Source: Phycisphaerales bacterium
GTDB taxonomy: Bacteria; Planctomycetota; Phycisphaerae; Phycisphaerales; UBA5793
Length of the DNA: 64,000 bases
NCBI GenBank assembly: GCA_020852515.1
Contig: JADZAS010000015.1
Coordinates: 372,001-436,000 of the forward strand
Reading direction: 5' to 3'
This document shows, one piece after another, positions 1 through 8,628 of this stretch. Positions within the stretch are counted from its first letter, which is position 1. Every line of letters starts with the position of its first letter. The position numbers and the translations under genes were made by a program. The notes below the pieces were generated by a model. The model saw nothing but the letters and a program-made list of their open reading frames with translations. It did not search any database and was not told the origin of the DNA.

Positions 1-437
1 ATTGCATCAATGGGCTGCGCTGCAGCAACGAGCGCCACGCGATCCGACGCCTTGAGCGAACCGACGATCTGGCTGGCCTGCTGCACGTGCCGCTGCAGCG
101 CGGTGCGGCCGTCGGCGCCGGTGGCCGTCGAAGCCACGCCGTTGTCGATGACGAGATACACCACGCGACTGCCCGGACCCAGCGGCAACGTCGAGTTGCT
201 CAGCAGCGGCCGGGCCAGCGCCATTCCAAGCAAAGCCAGCACGAGACAGCGGATCGCCAGCAGCAGCCACTGCTCGAGGCGCATGCGATGGCGGCTGCGC
301 CGATACGCCTCGAGCAGGAAGCGCATCGCACCCCACTCGATCGGCCGGCGCCGCTGGCGGAACAGCAGGTGAATGATGATGGGAATCGCCACGGCGGCGA
401 GACCCGCGATCGCCAGTCCCATGTGCACGAAGTTCAT
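1..437 (-). CDS. BatA-like membrane protein, partial (3' end beyond window)
   Basis: The visible N-terminus reads MNFVHMGLAIAGLAAVAIP and continues with a hydrophobic segment, then IIIHLLFRQRRRPIEWGAMRFL. This is the pattern of the BatA/aerotolerance N-terminal domain: one membrane helix, a basic loop, and a second helix at about residues 58-75 (LLLAIRCLVLALLGMALARP). A stretch beginning VVYLVIDNG follows, which would start a von Willebrand-like fold; the usual DxSxS metal motif is not recognisable in the part seen. The start ATG overlaps the stop of the DUF58 gene by 4 bases (ATGA), so the two are translationally coupled. The coding sequence runs off base 1, so the C-terminal part is unseen. 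The role (cell-envelope stress, metalloprotein assembly) is inferred from the MoxR-DUF58-BatA gene group. Confidence 0.8.
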   Translation of the reverse strand, partial: MNFVHMGLAIAGLAAVAIPIIIHLLFRQRRRPIEWGAMRFLLEAYRRSRHRMRLEQWLLLAIRCLVLALLGMALARPLLSNSTLPLGPGSRVVYLVIDNGVASTATGADGRTALQRHVQQASQIVGSLKASDRVALVAAAQPIDA

Positions 438-1384
438 CCGCGCCCCCTGCGGCCCTGGGCCATGCGCCGGGCGAGAAAGTGGCTCAGCACCGGTCCGAGC
501 GAGTCGTGCGTGTCGATCCGCTGGTAATCGAAGTGGAAGCCGCGCGCGAGTTTTTCGAGCGCGCGGCAGTGTTCGCTCAGCACTTCGAGATACGCCTGCC
601 GCAGCGAGCGCGGGTCAAGATTCAGTTTGCCTTCGAGTTCCAAGCCTTCAAAGGGCGCGGGTGTGCGGAAGTCGAACCGCATCTCCTGCCGGTCGAGCAC
701 CTGCAGCAGGACGAGGTCGTGGCCGCGGTGGCGCACGCGGGCCATGGCGCTGCGGATCTGGTCGAGATCATCGAAAAAGTCACTGATGATGACGAACAGC
801 ACGCGGTTGGTCACCTTGCCCAAGGCCTGGTCCACGCACCGGCCGATGCTCGTCGCCTCCTTCACCGGGTGGGTGTTGAGCGCCGCGACGATCTGCCGCC
901 AGTGCCCCCGGGCGCTGCTGCGATTGACCAGCGAGCGCACGCCGTCGGCGAAGACGACCATGCCCACGCGGTCCTGCTGCTGCAGCGCCAGGAACGACAT
1001 CGCGGCGCCCAGGGCGGTGGCGTGGTCGAACTTGCGCCAGGTGCGCTTCGTGCCGTCGTCGCCAGTGACCTCGAGCGTGCCGAAGCGCATCGAACCGGAT
1101 GAATCGACGAGCAGCACGACGTCGAGATTGGTCTCCTGCTCGTACTGCTTGAGATACAGCTTGTCGCTGCGGCCGAAGACCTTCCAGTCGAGGTGGCGAA
1201 TGTCGTCGCCCTGCACGTACTGCCGATGCTGGGCAAACTCGACGGAGAAGCCGTAGTACGGGCTCTCGTGCATGCCCGAGCGAATGCCCTCGATGATCAT
1301 CCGCGCGCGCAATTCGAACGCGCCAAGCCGCGCCAGTGTCGCAGGCGAGAGGTAGTCGTCAGTCTGGAGAGGTGTGTCGGGCAT
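434..1384 (-). CDS. DUF58 domain protein with vWA fold
   Basis: A 316-residue protein with the DUF58 signature DIRHLDWKVFGRSDKLYLKQY followed by a von Willebrand A fold. The metal-ion-dependent adhesion motif is intact as VVLLVDSSGSM (DxSGS). The N-terminus (YLSPATLARLGAFELRARMIIEG) matches the usual start of this family, and the length is typical. There is no signal peptide or membrane helix, so it is probably cytoplasmic and may contact the membrane through the BatA-like protein encoded next. DUF58 proteins normally work with MoxR ATPases; the moxR gene here lies upstream on the same strand but is separated by two oppositely oriented small genes. Confidence 0.9.
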   Translation of the reverse strand: MPDTPLQTDDYLSPATLARLGAFELRARMIIEGIRSGMHESPYYGFSVEFAQHRQYVQGDDIRHLDWKVFGRSDKLYLKQYEQETNLDVVLLVDSSGSMRFGTLEVTGDDGTKRTWRKFDHATALGAAMSFLALQQQDRVGMVVFADGVRSLVNRSSARGHWRQIVAALNTHPVKEATSIGRCVDQALGKVTNRVLFVIISDFFDDLDQIRSAMARVRHRGHDLVLLQVLDRQEMRFDFRTPAPFEGLELEGKLNLDPRSLRQAYLEVLSEHCRALEKLARGFHFDYQRIDTHDSLGPVLSHFLARRMAQGRRGRG

Positions 1385-1471
1385 GGTGTTTCAACTGCGA
1401 GCGTGCAAAGCATTGCCTGCCGTTGGTGGCAAAGTAAGATGGGTCTGATCTTTGAAGTCGGGATCGTGGCG

Positions 1472-1756
1472 ATGGGTTCGTTCTTTCAGAGAATCAAGCA
1501 GGCTGTTTCGGCAGACCGCTACGTCATCGGGGTCCATGCCGCCCAGAGACTGCGGGAACGAAGAGTTCCGCAATGGCAAGCGGTCGCGGGCCTGGCCGAC
1601 GGAGTCCTGATTGCTGAACGCCCGCGATCGAAGCCTAACGCCTCGGTCGAGGTGGAACAATCGCTGCCGGACGGAACAGCCGTCAAGGCCGTCTGGTCGT
1701 GGCTCCCCTATGATCAAGCGGCGAAACTGGTAACGGTCCACTTCCTGGACAGGTGA
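1472..1756 (+). CDS. DUF4258 domain protein
   Basis: A 94-residue protein beginning MGSFFQRIKQAVSADRYVI and then VHAAQRLRERRVPQWQAVAGL. The pattern H-A-x-x-R-x-x-E-R followed by a short strand-rich C-terminus (KLVTVHFLDR) is the DUF4258 layout, a small fold often found beside antitoxin-like partners. The start at 1472 was chosen because it gives the family's normal N-terminus; an in-frame ATG at 1439 would add 11 residues. It lies in the opposite orientation inside a moxR-DUF58 gene pair, and its stop is 3 bases before the next gene. A toxin role is possible from the family and pairing, but nothing in the sequence proves it. Confidence 0.65.
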   Translation: MGSFFQRIKQAVSADRYVIGVHAAQRLRERRVPQWQAVAGLADGVLIAERPRSKPNASVEVEQSLPDGTAVKAVWSWLPYDQAAKLVTVHFLDR

Positions 1757-1759
1757 GCG

Positions 1760-1993
1760 GTGAAACTCGAAGGCCAGCACGTCAAGCAGACTTTGTGGTT
1801 CGAAAGCGGCGATTCCGTCGTCCGCATTATCGTCGATGCGGTTATCCCGAGGGATGATCCATCCGAACCGTGCTTTGAGCCCGAGACCGTCCGGTTCCTC
1901 AGCGAGGTGCAGCAGCGCGCCAACGCCGGTGACATCGAGTGGCTCAAGACCGTTGGCGACGTCTACGTGCTTGCGCATTCCCGATCCGCCTGA
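1760..1993 (+). CDS. small hypothetical protein paired with DUF4258 gene
   Basis: A 77-residue protein starting at GTG. The sequence AGGTGA that ends the upstream gene sits 5-6 bases before this GTG and can serve as its ribosome binding site, which supports coupled translation. I do not recognise the family. It is acidic in the middle (PRDDPSEPCFEPETVRFL), has predicted alternating strand and helix segments and no membrane segment. Position and size would fit the second half of a two-gene toxin-antitoxin or regulatory pair; this is inference from context only. Confidence 0.55.
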   Translation: MKLEGQHVKQTLWFESGDSVVRIIVDAVIPRDDPSEPCFEPETVRFLSEVQQRANAGDIEWLKTVGDVYVLAHSRSA

Positions 1994-2030
1994 ATGCCGC
2001 CGCCCTTTGCCCGCTGATATCACGCCGACC

Positions 2031-3131
<1,101 letters not shown>

Positions 3132-3438
3132 CCTCGTGTACGATACGGTCGGGCTTGAGCGCGCCGGCGGCTGGGGCATCGAACCGAGCGAGCCGCCGAC
3201 GCTTCGTTAGGAAGAAGATCGGCGTTCTCTCTGGCTCGCTTCGAGTATAGTCGCCGGCCCCCGGACCTGTTGCAGCCAAGGCTCGTTGTTGCAGCGCAAA
3301 GTCGACATTCCGCTCGATTTGGCGGTGATGTCCGCTGCCGGCGCGCCCGCGGGAATCTCCGCACTCGCTTTCCCTGATCTGCGCCGGTTTTGATCACCTG
3401 CCGCAAGTCCACCGGGCGATCTGGCCGACCAGATTCGC

Positions 3439-4089
3439 ATGAACGCACCCACGCCCGCCAGACCAGTTGCGCTGCTGCTCAGCCTGGCCCTCGCCCCCGC
3501 TGCGCCGGCTCAGATTATCGGCAGCGCGCACGACTTCACCTCGGCCGGATGGGCCCAGTCGCAGTCCTGCCTGCCGTGCCACACCTCGCACAACGCTGCG
3601 GCGATCGAGATCAACGGCTACAGCGCCGGGCGCCTCTGGAACCACGCCCTGCCCGCCCAGAACCAGGTCTACACGACCTACGAAGGCGATCTCACGCGCG
3701 ATGAGGCGCTCGACTCCTACAGCCTGCTGTGCATGGGCTGCCACGACGGCACCGTCGCGCTCGACGCGTTCGGCGACGGCGTCGGCACCCAGTTCATTTC
3801 GGGAGATGCGCTGGTCGGCACCGACCTCACCGCGCAGCATCCCGTCGGCGCCAGCGCCGTCTGGCCCAACCCTGAGCCGAGCTACCTCAACCCGCGCAGC
3901 ACCTGGGAGAACCAGTCCTTCGGCGGCGACCGCATGGGCCGCCTGCGCCTCATGGTCGTGCAGGGCGCCGAGCAATCCGTCGTCAGTTGCGCCACCTGCC
4001 ACGAGCCGCACAACCGCGGCGGGAACGACTACCTCCTGCGCATCGATAACACCAACAGCCAGATGTGCCTCACCTGCCACAGCAAGTAA
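3439..4089 (+). CDS. secreted tetraheme c-type cytochrome
   Basis: A 216-residue protein with a short N-terminal signal peptide (ALLLSLALAPAAPAQ) and four CxxCH haem-attachment motifs: CLPCH at 44-48, CMGCH at 98-102, CATCH at 184-188 and CLTCH at 210-214. Additional histidines (for example in PCHTSHN and TCHEPHN) could be distal ligands. The motif spacing and the pairing of the last two resemble doubled-CxxCH cytochromes involved in extracytoplasmic electron transfer. No electron-transfer partner is encoded next to it. The last motif ends two residues before the stop, so the protein is complete. Confidence 0.85.
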   Translation: MNAPTPARPVALLLSLALAPAAPAQIIGSAHDFTSAGWAQSQSCLPCHTSHNAAAIEINGYSAGRLWNHALPAQNQVYTTYEGDLTRDEALDSYSLLCMGCHDGTVALDAFGDGVGTQFISGDALVGTDLTAQHPVGASAVWPNPEPSYLNPRSTWENQSFGGDRMGRLRLMVVQGAEQSVVSCATCHEPHNRGGNDYLLRIDNTNSQMCLTCHSK

Positions 4090-4165
4090 CGGCGATCCTG
4101 AGTGCGTCAGCACGTTGGGCTCTGGAGATCGTGAAGGAGGCGCGGCGGTGCGATACGATCGCCGC

Positions 4166-4780
4166 ATGACACCCGACGCCGAGCAGAATCCGCACTGGAA
4201 TGAGTATTACGCGGCCACCGAAACCCGCCCGCCGCGCGACACCGTGCTCAGGGCCCTGGAGCACACGCCCCGCGACGGCCGCGGCTTCGATCTCGGCTGC
4301 GGCGTCGGCCACGACACCATCGCCATGCTCCGACATGGCCTGCGCGTCACCGCGGTCGATCAGTCCGAAGAAGCCATCGCCCGCACACGCCGCCAGGCGC
4401 AGGATCTCGGGCTCGATGCGCGGCTCACCACGGTCGTCGAGCCGTTTGAGCGCATCGAACTGACGCCGGCCGATCTCATCAACGCGGCGTACTCGCTGCC
4501 GTTCTGCGCGCTCGATGCGTTCGAGTCGCTGTGGGCGCGCATCATCGATACGCTGCGGCCGGGCGGCATTTTCGCGGGCCAGTTGTTCGGTGTGAATGAC
4601 CAGTGGGCCACCGAGCCGGGGCACCACGCCAACATCTTCCTCTCACGCGCGCAAGTGGATGAACTCACCGCCGGCCTCGAGCGCCTGCACTTCAACGAGT
4701 TCGAAGGCGACGGCACCACCGCCACCGGCAAGCCGCGCTACTGGCACCTCTACCACATGGTGTTGCGCAAGGCGCCGTAA
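4166..4780 (+). CDS. class I SAM-dependent methyltransferase
   Basis: A 204-residue soluble protein with the Rossmann-fold S-adenosylmethionine motif FDLGCGVGHDT at about 41-51, an acidic residue after strand two (TAVDQSEEAI) and a post-motif segment LRPGGIFAGQLFG typical of class I methyltransferases. The start ATG at 4166 was chosen because the protein then begins a short distance before the conserved HWNEYYA segment; a GTG at 4148 is an alternative. The overall pattern resembles TehB/UbiE-type small-molecule methyltransferases. The substrate cannot be told from the sequence, and the neighbours give no pathway. Confidence 0.85.
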   Translation: MTPDAEQNPHWNEYYAATETRPPRDTVLRALEHTPRDGRGFDLGCGVGHDTIAMLRHGLRVTAVDQSEEAIARTRRQAQDLGLDARLTTVVEPFERIELTPADLINAAYSLPFCALDAFESLWARIIDTLRPGGIFAGQLFGVNDQWATEPGHHANIFLSRAQVDELTAGLERLHFNEFEGDGTTATGKPRYWHLYHMVLRKAP

Positions 4781-4804
4781 CCCGAGCCGCCGGGCAGGCA
4801 CCGC

Positions 4805-5269
4805 TCAGTTTCCATCCTCGCGCGGCGCATCCAGCGGCGGCTCGGTCGGTTTGCCGAGGTCGATCCACTCGCGCAGGCCGCCGCGATAGGTCTGCACATC
4901 CTTGTAGCCCAGCGCCATGAGCTTCTTGCTCATGGCCAGCGCGATCGGGTCTTCCCAGTCCAGCGCGTAGACGATGATCCCCTTGACATCCTTGAGCCGC
5001 TCGTCATCGCGCACGGCGTCGGCCAGCGGGATGTTGATCGCCCCCGGGATGTGGGCCAGTTCGTAGCGCGGGGCGATGCGGGCATCGACGATGATGACTC
5101 GCTTCTTCGAACTCTCCATGGCCTCCGCGAGGGCCGGAGTCTCGATGTAGACCAGGTCGCTGTCGTTGACCTTGGGCTGGTTGCTGCAGCAGGCGGCCGC
5201 CAGGCACAGGCCCGCTGCAGCCGCAGCCAGCACAAACCTCCACGCGGCGCGGGTGGGGGGTGAAATCAT
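4805..5269 (-). CDS. rhodanese-like lipoprotein lacking the active-site cysteine
   Basis: A 154-residue protein with a signal peptide that ends in a possible lipobox (LAAAC), followed by a rhodanese fold: VIIVDARIAPRYELAHIPGAINIPL at the domain start and YKDVQTYRGGLREW at the end, both typical. The catalytic loop normally reads VYC followed by six residues; here it reads IVYALDWEDP, so the cysteine is replaced and sulfur transfer is unlikely. Such inactive rhodaneses are usually binding or regulatory modules. The start at 5269 leaves an AAAGGA-like ribosome site a little far upstream. It is divergent from the DsbD-like gene, which would fit an envelope redox theme. Confidence 0.82.
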   Translation of the reverse strand: MISPPTRAAWRFVLAAAAAGLCLAAACCSNQPKVNDSDLVYIETPALAEAMESSKKRVIIVDARIAPRYELAHIPGAINIPLADAVRDDERLKDVKGIIVYALDWEDPIALAMSKKLMALGYKDVQTYRGGLREWIDLGKPTEPPLDAPREDGN

Positions 5270-5461
5270 CGGGAATGGCCATCCTTTCGCACGTGTCTTG
5301 TTCTGTGTACGCCGGCCGAATGGCCGCACGGGGACATCCTTACTCTAAGCGCCTGCGCGGCCCGGCATCGGCTGCGTCGGCATTCGGCCCAGCGCTGGGA
5401 CGCGCCGGCGGGCACTACCATTCCACGGCTGCGCCCGAATCGGAGTGGAAAGGAACAGCAC

Positions 5462-6328
5462 ATGGCACCTTTGCGCGCTGCGGCGCTCTCTATTCTCGTC
5501 CCCGCTGCGGGTCTTCTCGGCGCCTCGCCAGCCCTGTCAGCTCGCCTGGGCCCCTCCCAGCCTGAGCCCGACAAGGTCACGGTGGATCTGTACGCCGACG
5601 TGGCGGCCATCGGCGCCAATGCGACGTTTCACCTTGCCGTGCAGTACGACATCGCCAAGGACTGGCACATCTACTGGGTCAACCCCGGCGACACCGGCTT
5701 TGCCACCAGCCTGGAAGTCAAGGCCCCGGAGAACTTCATCGTCGGCCCCGTGCAGTATCCCGGCCCGCACCGCTTTGAACAGGCCGGCGATCTGGTCAGT
5801 TTCGGCTACGAAGAGCAGGCCACGCTCATCGTCGAGATCAAGGCGCCCCAGACGCTGCGGCCCGATGGAGAGTTCACTTTCGAGATCCGCTCGGACTGGC
5901 TCGTGTGCAAGGAAGCCTGCATGGCCGGCAGCGCTGAGAAGTCCATCACGCTCAAGTCAAAGGTGTTCATCGAAGAGCCCGAGCCCGCGGTACAGGAGCG
6001 ATTCAAAGAGGCCCTGGCTCGGCTTCCCCAGCCGCTTAAGGATCTCACGATCGGCAGGGTCCGCTGGCAGGGGAGCAAATCGCGGCCGCGCTTCGAGGCG
6101 ACCTTTCCAAAGGACGTTGAGTTCGAGGTGTTTCCGCTCATCGTCGAGGGAGCCGAAGCGCACGAGCCGGAGATCACGCCGCTTGAAGACGGCTCAAGCC
6201 GCCTGACGATAACGTTCGATGTGGATGAGAGCCGCGCCTGGCCCGCCGGACCGCGTCCGCTGGCGGTGCTGCGCGTGCAGAGCGGCAATGAGGAGAATTA
6301 CTACGAACTCGTGCCCAGGTTTGACTGA
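5462..6328 (+). CDS. secreted DsbD N-terminal-domain-like protein
   Basis: A 288-residue exported protein. After a signal peptide (to about residue 27) the sequence matches the N-terminal periplasmic domain of DsbD/ScsB: DWHIYWVNPGDTGF, then PGPHRFEQAGDLVSFGYEEQ, then the cysteine-bearing DWLVCKEACMAGSA. In DsbD the two cysteines of this domain receive electrons from the transmembrane domain. Here no transmembrane or C-terminal thioredoxin domain is present; the gene ends after a beta-rich C-terminal segment. A redoxin gene begins 11 bases downstream, so the two probably form one operon and act on thiols outside the cytoplasm. The source of electrons is not visible in the window. Confidence 0.85.
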   Translation: MAPLRAAALSILVPAAGLLGASPALSARLGPSQPEPDKVTVDLYADVAAIGANATFHLAVQYDIAKDWHIYWVNPGDTGFATSLEVKAPENFIVGPVQYPGPHRFEQAGDLVSFGYEEQATLIVEIKAPQTLRPDGEFTFEIRSDWLVCKEACMAGSAEKSITLKSKVFIEEPEPAVQERFKEALARLPQPLKDLTIGRVRWQGSKSRPRFEATFPKDVEFEVFPLIVEGAEAHEPEITPLEDGSSRLTITFDVDESRAWPAGPRPLAVLRVQSGNEENYYELVPRFD

Positions 6329-6339
6329 CTGATCGCCGC

Positions 6340-7005
6340 ATGACCCACGCTTCGTTCCATCCCGTCTTTCGATTCAGCCGCCTCGCACTCGCCATGGCGC
6401 TGCTGGCGCTTCTATGCGCCGGAGCCGCCGCGCAGCGGTCCAAGCCGGTGGCGGTCGGCGAGGTCGTACCCGATTTCAAACTCACCGGTATCGACGGCAA
6501 AGAGCGGCAACTGAGCGACTGCAAGGGCCAGATCGTCATCCTCGAGTGGTTCAACCCCCAGTGCCCTTACGTCATCGACCAGTACACCAAGCGCACGCTC
6601 AAGAGCTTCGGCAACGACATGCAGCAGGCCGGCGTGGTGTACCTCGCCATCAACTCCGGTGCGCCCGGCCAGCCCGGCTCCGGAAAGCAGGCCAACGAAG
6701 AGGCCCGCGAACGCTTCGGCATCCGCTTCCCGATCCTGCTCGATGAAGACGGCCAGGTCGGCCGCATGCTCGACGCCCGCTTCACGCCGCAGATGTTCAT
6801 CATTGATGGCAAGGGCGTGCTGCGCTACGCCGGCGCGCTCGACAACGCGCCGCTGGGCAAGGTGAACGAAACCTACCCGCCGGGCAAAGGCAAGCAGCGC
6901 GGCGAATACGTCAACTACGTCCAGCAGGCCTACGACGAACTCAAGGCCGGCGAAGACGTGAGCACGCCCAAGACCAAGCCGTATGGCACGCGCGTGAAAT
7001 ACTGA
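6340..7005 (+). CDS. exported redoxin/thioredoxin-like protein
   Basis: A 221-residue protein with an N-terminal signal peptide (LALAMALLALLCAGAAAQ) followed by an AhpC/TSA-redoxin fold: VGEVVPDFKLTGIDGKERQLSD, then LEWFNPQCPYV, then IRFPILLDEDGQVGRMLDA and FTPQMFIIDGKGVLRYAGALD. Only one cysteine is present in the active-site region (C75, NPQCPYV), as in one-cysteine redoxins, so it is more likely a peroxidase or acceptor than a CxxC oxidoreductase. It lies 11 bases after the DsbD-like gene and is probably co-transcribed with it. Confidence 0.85.
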   Translation: MTHASFHPVFRFSRLALAMALLALLCAGAAAQRSKPVAVGEVVPDFKLTGIDGKERQLSDCKGQIVILEWFNPQCPYVIDQYTKRTLKSFGNDMQQAGVVYLAINSGAPGQPGSGKQANEEARERFGIRFPILLDEDGQVGRMLDARFTPQMFIIDGKGVLRYAGALDNAPLGKVNETYPPGKGKQRGEYVNYVQQAYDELKAGEDVSTPKTKPYGTRVKY

Positions 7006-7091
7006 GCGGCAGCGGAATCATGCCACTCCGTGAGGGAGCGGCGTTGCCGTTGCTGGTATTTGACGCTCACCGTATGCCACCATCGACGACC

Positions 7092-8432
7092 TCATTCCTG
7101 CGAAGGTTGCGCGTCGAAATCAAACCACATGAGGTGGTGCGTGTTCCAGACGGGGTACTCGACGGCCATGCGATAGCCGACGAACTGCTCGGAGTTCCAG
7201 CCGCCGAGTTCGAAGAGGTATTCAGCGAGCGGCGCGAGACGCGGGTAGGGCGAGCCATGCAGGCGGCTGGTGCCGAGGCCCAGGTACTCGATGGGCGGCG
7301 AGCCGGGCAGTCTGTCATACCAGCGGTCGCGGGGCAGTACGACTTTCGGCTTGCCGGCCGGGTCGAACTCGACGACGCCCACCGGGTTCTTGGCGAACAC
7401 CCCGGATGATGCGACTGCGGATGCGGCGAGCGAGCGATGAAGGAAGACCACCATGATGAGCCGGCGCGAAGGACCGTCCGACAGCAGATGGCAGAATTGC
7501 GCTCGCGGCTCGTCGGCGGCCGGATGCGGGTTGCCCTGGTACATGGCGCCGAGAACGACGTCGAACGGGCCGCGCTGCGCATCGGCGGGTTCGACGAGGA
7601 TGGGAGCGCGCCCCTCCTGCCTTCGAACAACGATGCGCGGCGCAGGATCGGAGCAGAACTCGCCGATCAGCCCGACGTTGCGCCGACTCTGCCCATCGGG
7701 GCGACTCAGCGACGCCAGCGGACTCTCGCCGCGACCCAGCAGCGACCCGGTGTCGGATGAGGTGACGGGGCAGATCGGCATGGCGCCGGGGTTGCGCCGA
7801 ATGTCGATCAGCCCCAGCGCGGTGGTGCAGTCGAAGGCGCCTTTGAAGCGGGTGGACGGGCCGTAGATAAAGGTGGCGAGTTCAACGCCGTATTCGCGCT
7901 CGGTGATGCCGCGCGCGCCTTCGAACGCCAGGATGCGCGCGTCTGACGGCTCCGTCGGCGCTGAAGTGGCGGAAGGTGTGGCAATGCCAGCAGAGCCGTT
8001 CCCGGCTCCGTCGAACGCGCCGAGCATCTTCTTGCGGCCGCCGTGACGCTCGAGCAGTGAGGAGTACGCGGAGACGGCGGCCTCGGCGGATTCGATCCGC
8101 TCGGGATCAATGCCCTTGCGGCGGGCGGCCGCCAGAAAGCCGGCCAGGCCGCGAACCCCTGGCGCTTCGCGGAGCGCGGCGAGCCCGCCGCCGGCGGCGC
8201 GGGCGGTGGCGACGGTTCGATGGCAGATCGGCCGGGAAACTTCGAGCCACCGGGCCATCGACGCCACTGGACGCTGTTCGACGGGAAACTCATCGATCAG
8301 CGCCGCCAGTTCCGACTGGAGACGATCGCCGGTCCGTCCAGCAGCCTGGGCCTCGGCGGGCATGGGAGAAAGCGCAGAGCCAGGGGGCACTTGGACTCGT
8401 GAGGCTTGTATTCGATCTGTGGAAGTTCGCAA
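7092..8432 (-). CDS. unknown protein with possible N-terminal helix-turn-helix
   Basis: A protein of 446 residues that I do not recognise as a named family. The N-terminal 130 residues are helical and include VEQRPVASMARWLEVSRP, which could be a helix-turn-helix, followed by a segment GLAALREAPGVRGLAGFLAAAR. The rest is a mixed alpha/beta domain with several conserved-looking aromatic patches near the C-terminus (RDRWYDRLPG, NTHHLMWFDFD). No signal peptide or membrane helix is present. The TTG at 8432 was chosen because GGAG stands about 7 bases before it; an ATG at 8363 is the alternative. It is divergent from a secreted-protein gene across a region with a strong palindrome, which would suit a DNA-binding regulator. 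Confidence 0.6.
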   Translation of the reverse strand: MRTSTDRIQASRVQVPPGSALSPMPAEAQAAGRTGDRLQSELAALIDEFPVEQRPVASMARWLEVSRPICHRTVATARAAGGGLAALREAPGVRGLAGFLAAARRKGIDPERIESAEAAVSAYSSLLERHGGRKKMLGAFDGAGNGSAGIATPSATSAPTEPSDARILAFEGARGITEREYGVELATFIYGPSTRFKGAFDCTTALGLIDIRRNPGAMPICPVTSSDTGSLLGRGESPLASLSRPDGQSRRNVGLIGEFCSDPAPRIVVRRQEGRAPILVEPADAQRGPFDVVLGAMYQGNPHPAADEPRAQFCHLLSDGPSRRLIMVVFLHRSLAASAVASSGVFAKNPVGVVEFDPAGKPKVVLPRDRWYDRLPGSPPIEYLGLGTSRLHGSPYPRLAPLAEYLFELGGWNSEQFVGYRMAVEYPVWNTHHLMWFDFDAQPSQE

Positions 8433-8534
8433 ATGCCGCTCCGTGGCGTGGCCCGTTTGGAGACCGGTGTTCTCTGATGTTCTCTACATTATTCATTCAT
8501 ACTCGGAATTTGTCCAGAAAAATCCACAAAATTC

Positions 8535-8558
8535 GGGAACATGTGCTGGAATGTTCCC
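8535..8558. promoter_or_regulatory. perfect inverted repeat, candidate operator
   Basis: GGGAACAT and ATGTTCCC form perfect 8-base arms around an 8-base spacer. The element lies in the 196-base divergent region between the unknown possible regulator and the secreted protein gene. The half site is partly repeated upstream as two TGATGTTCTC/GTGTTCTC copies near 8463-8484. The spacing does not match the known GAAC-N4-GTTC LexA box. Binding by the divergent gene product is a guess. Confidence 0.5.
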
Positions 8559-8628
8559 AATAGTGCTGTACAGTTCCTGCAACAGCGGGCGATGAAACAC
8601 CACAAGTGTCCTTTCTGGAGGCCTCACC

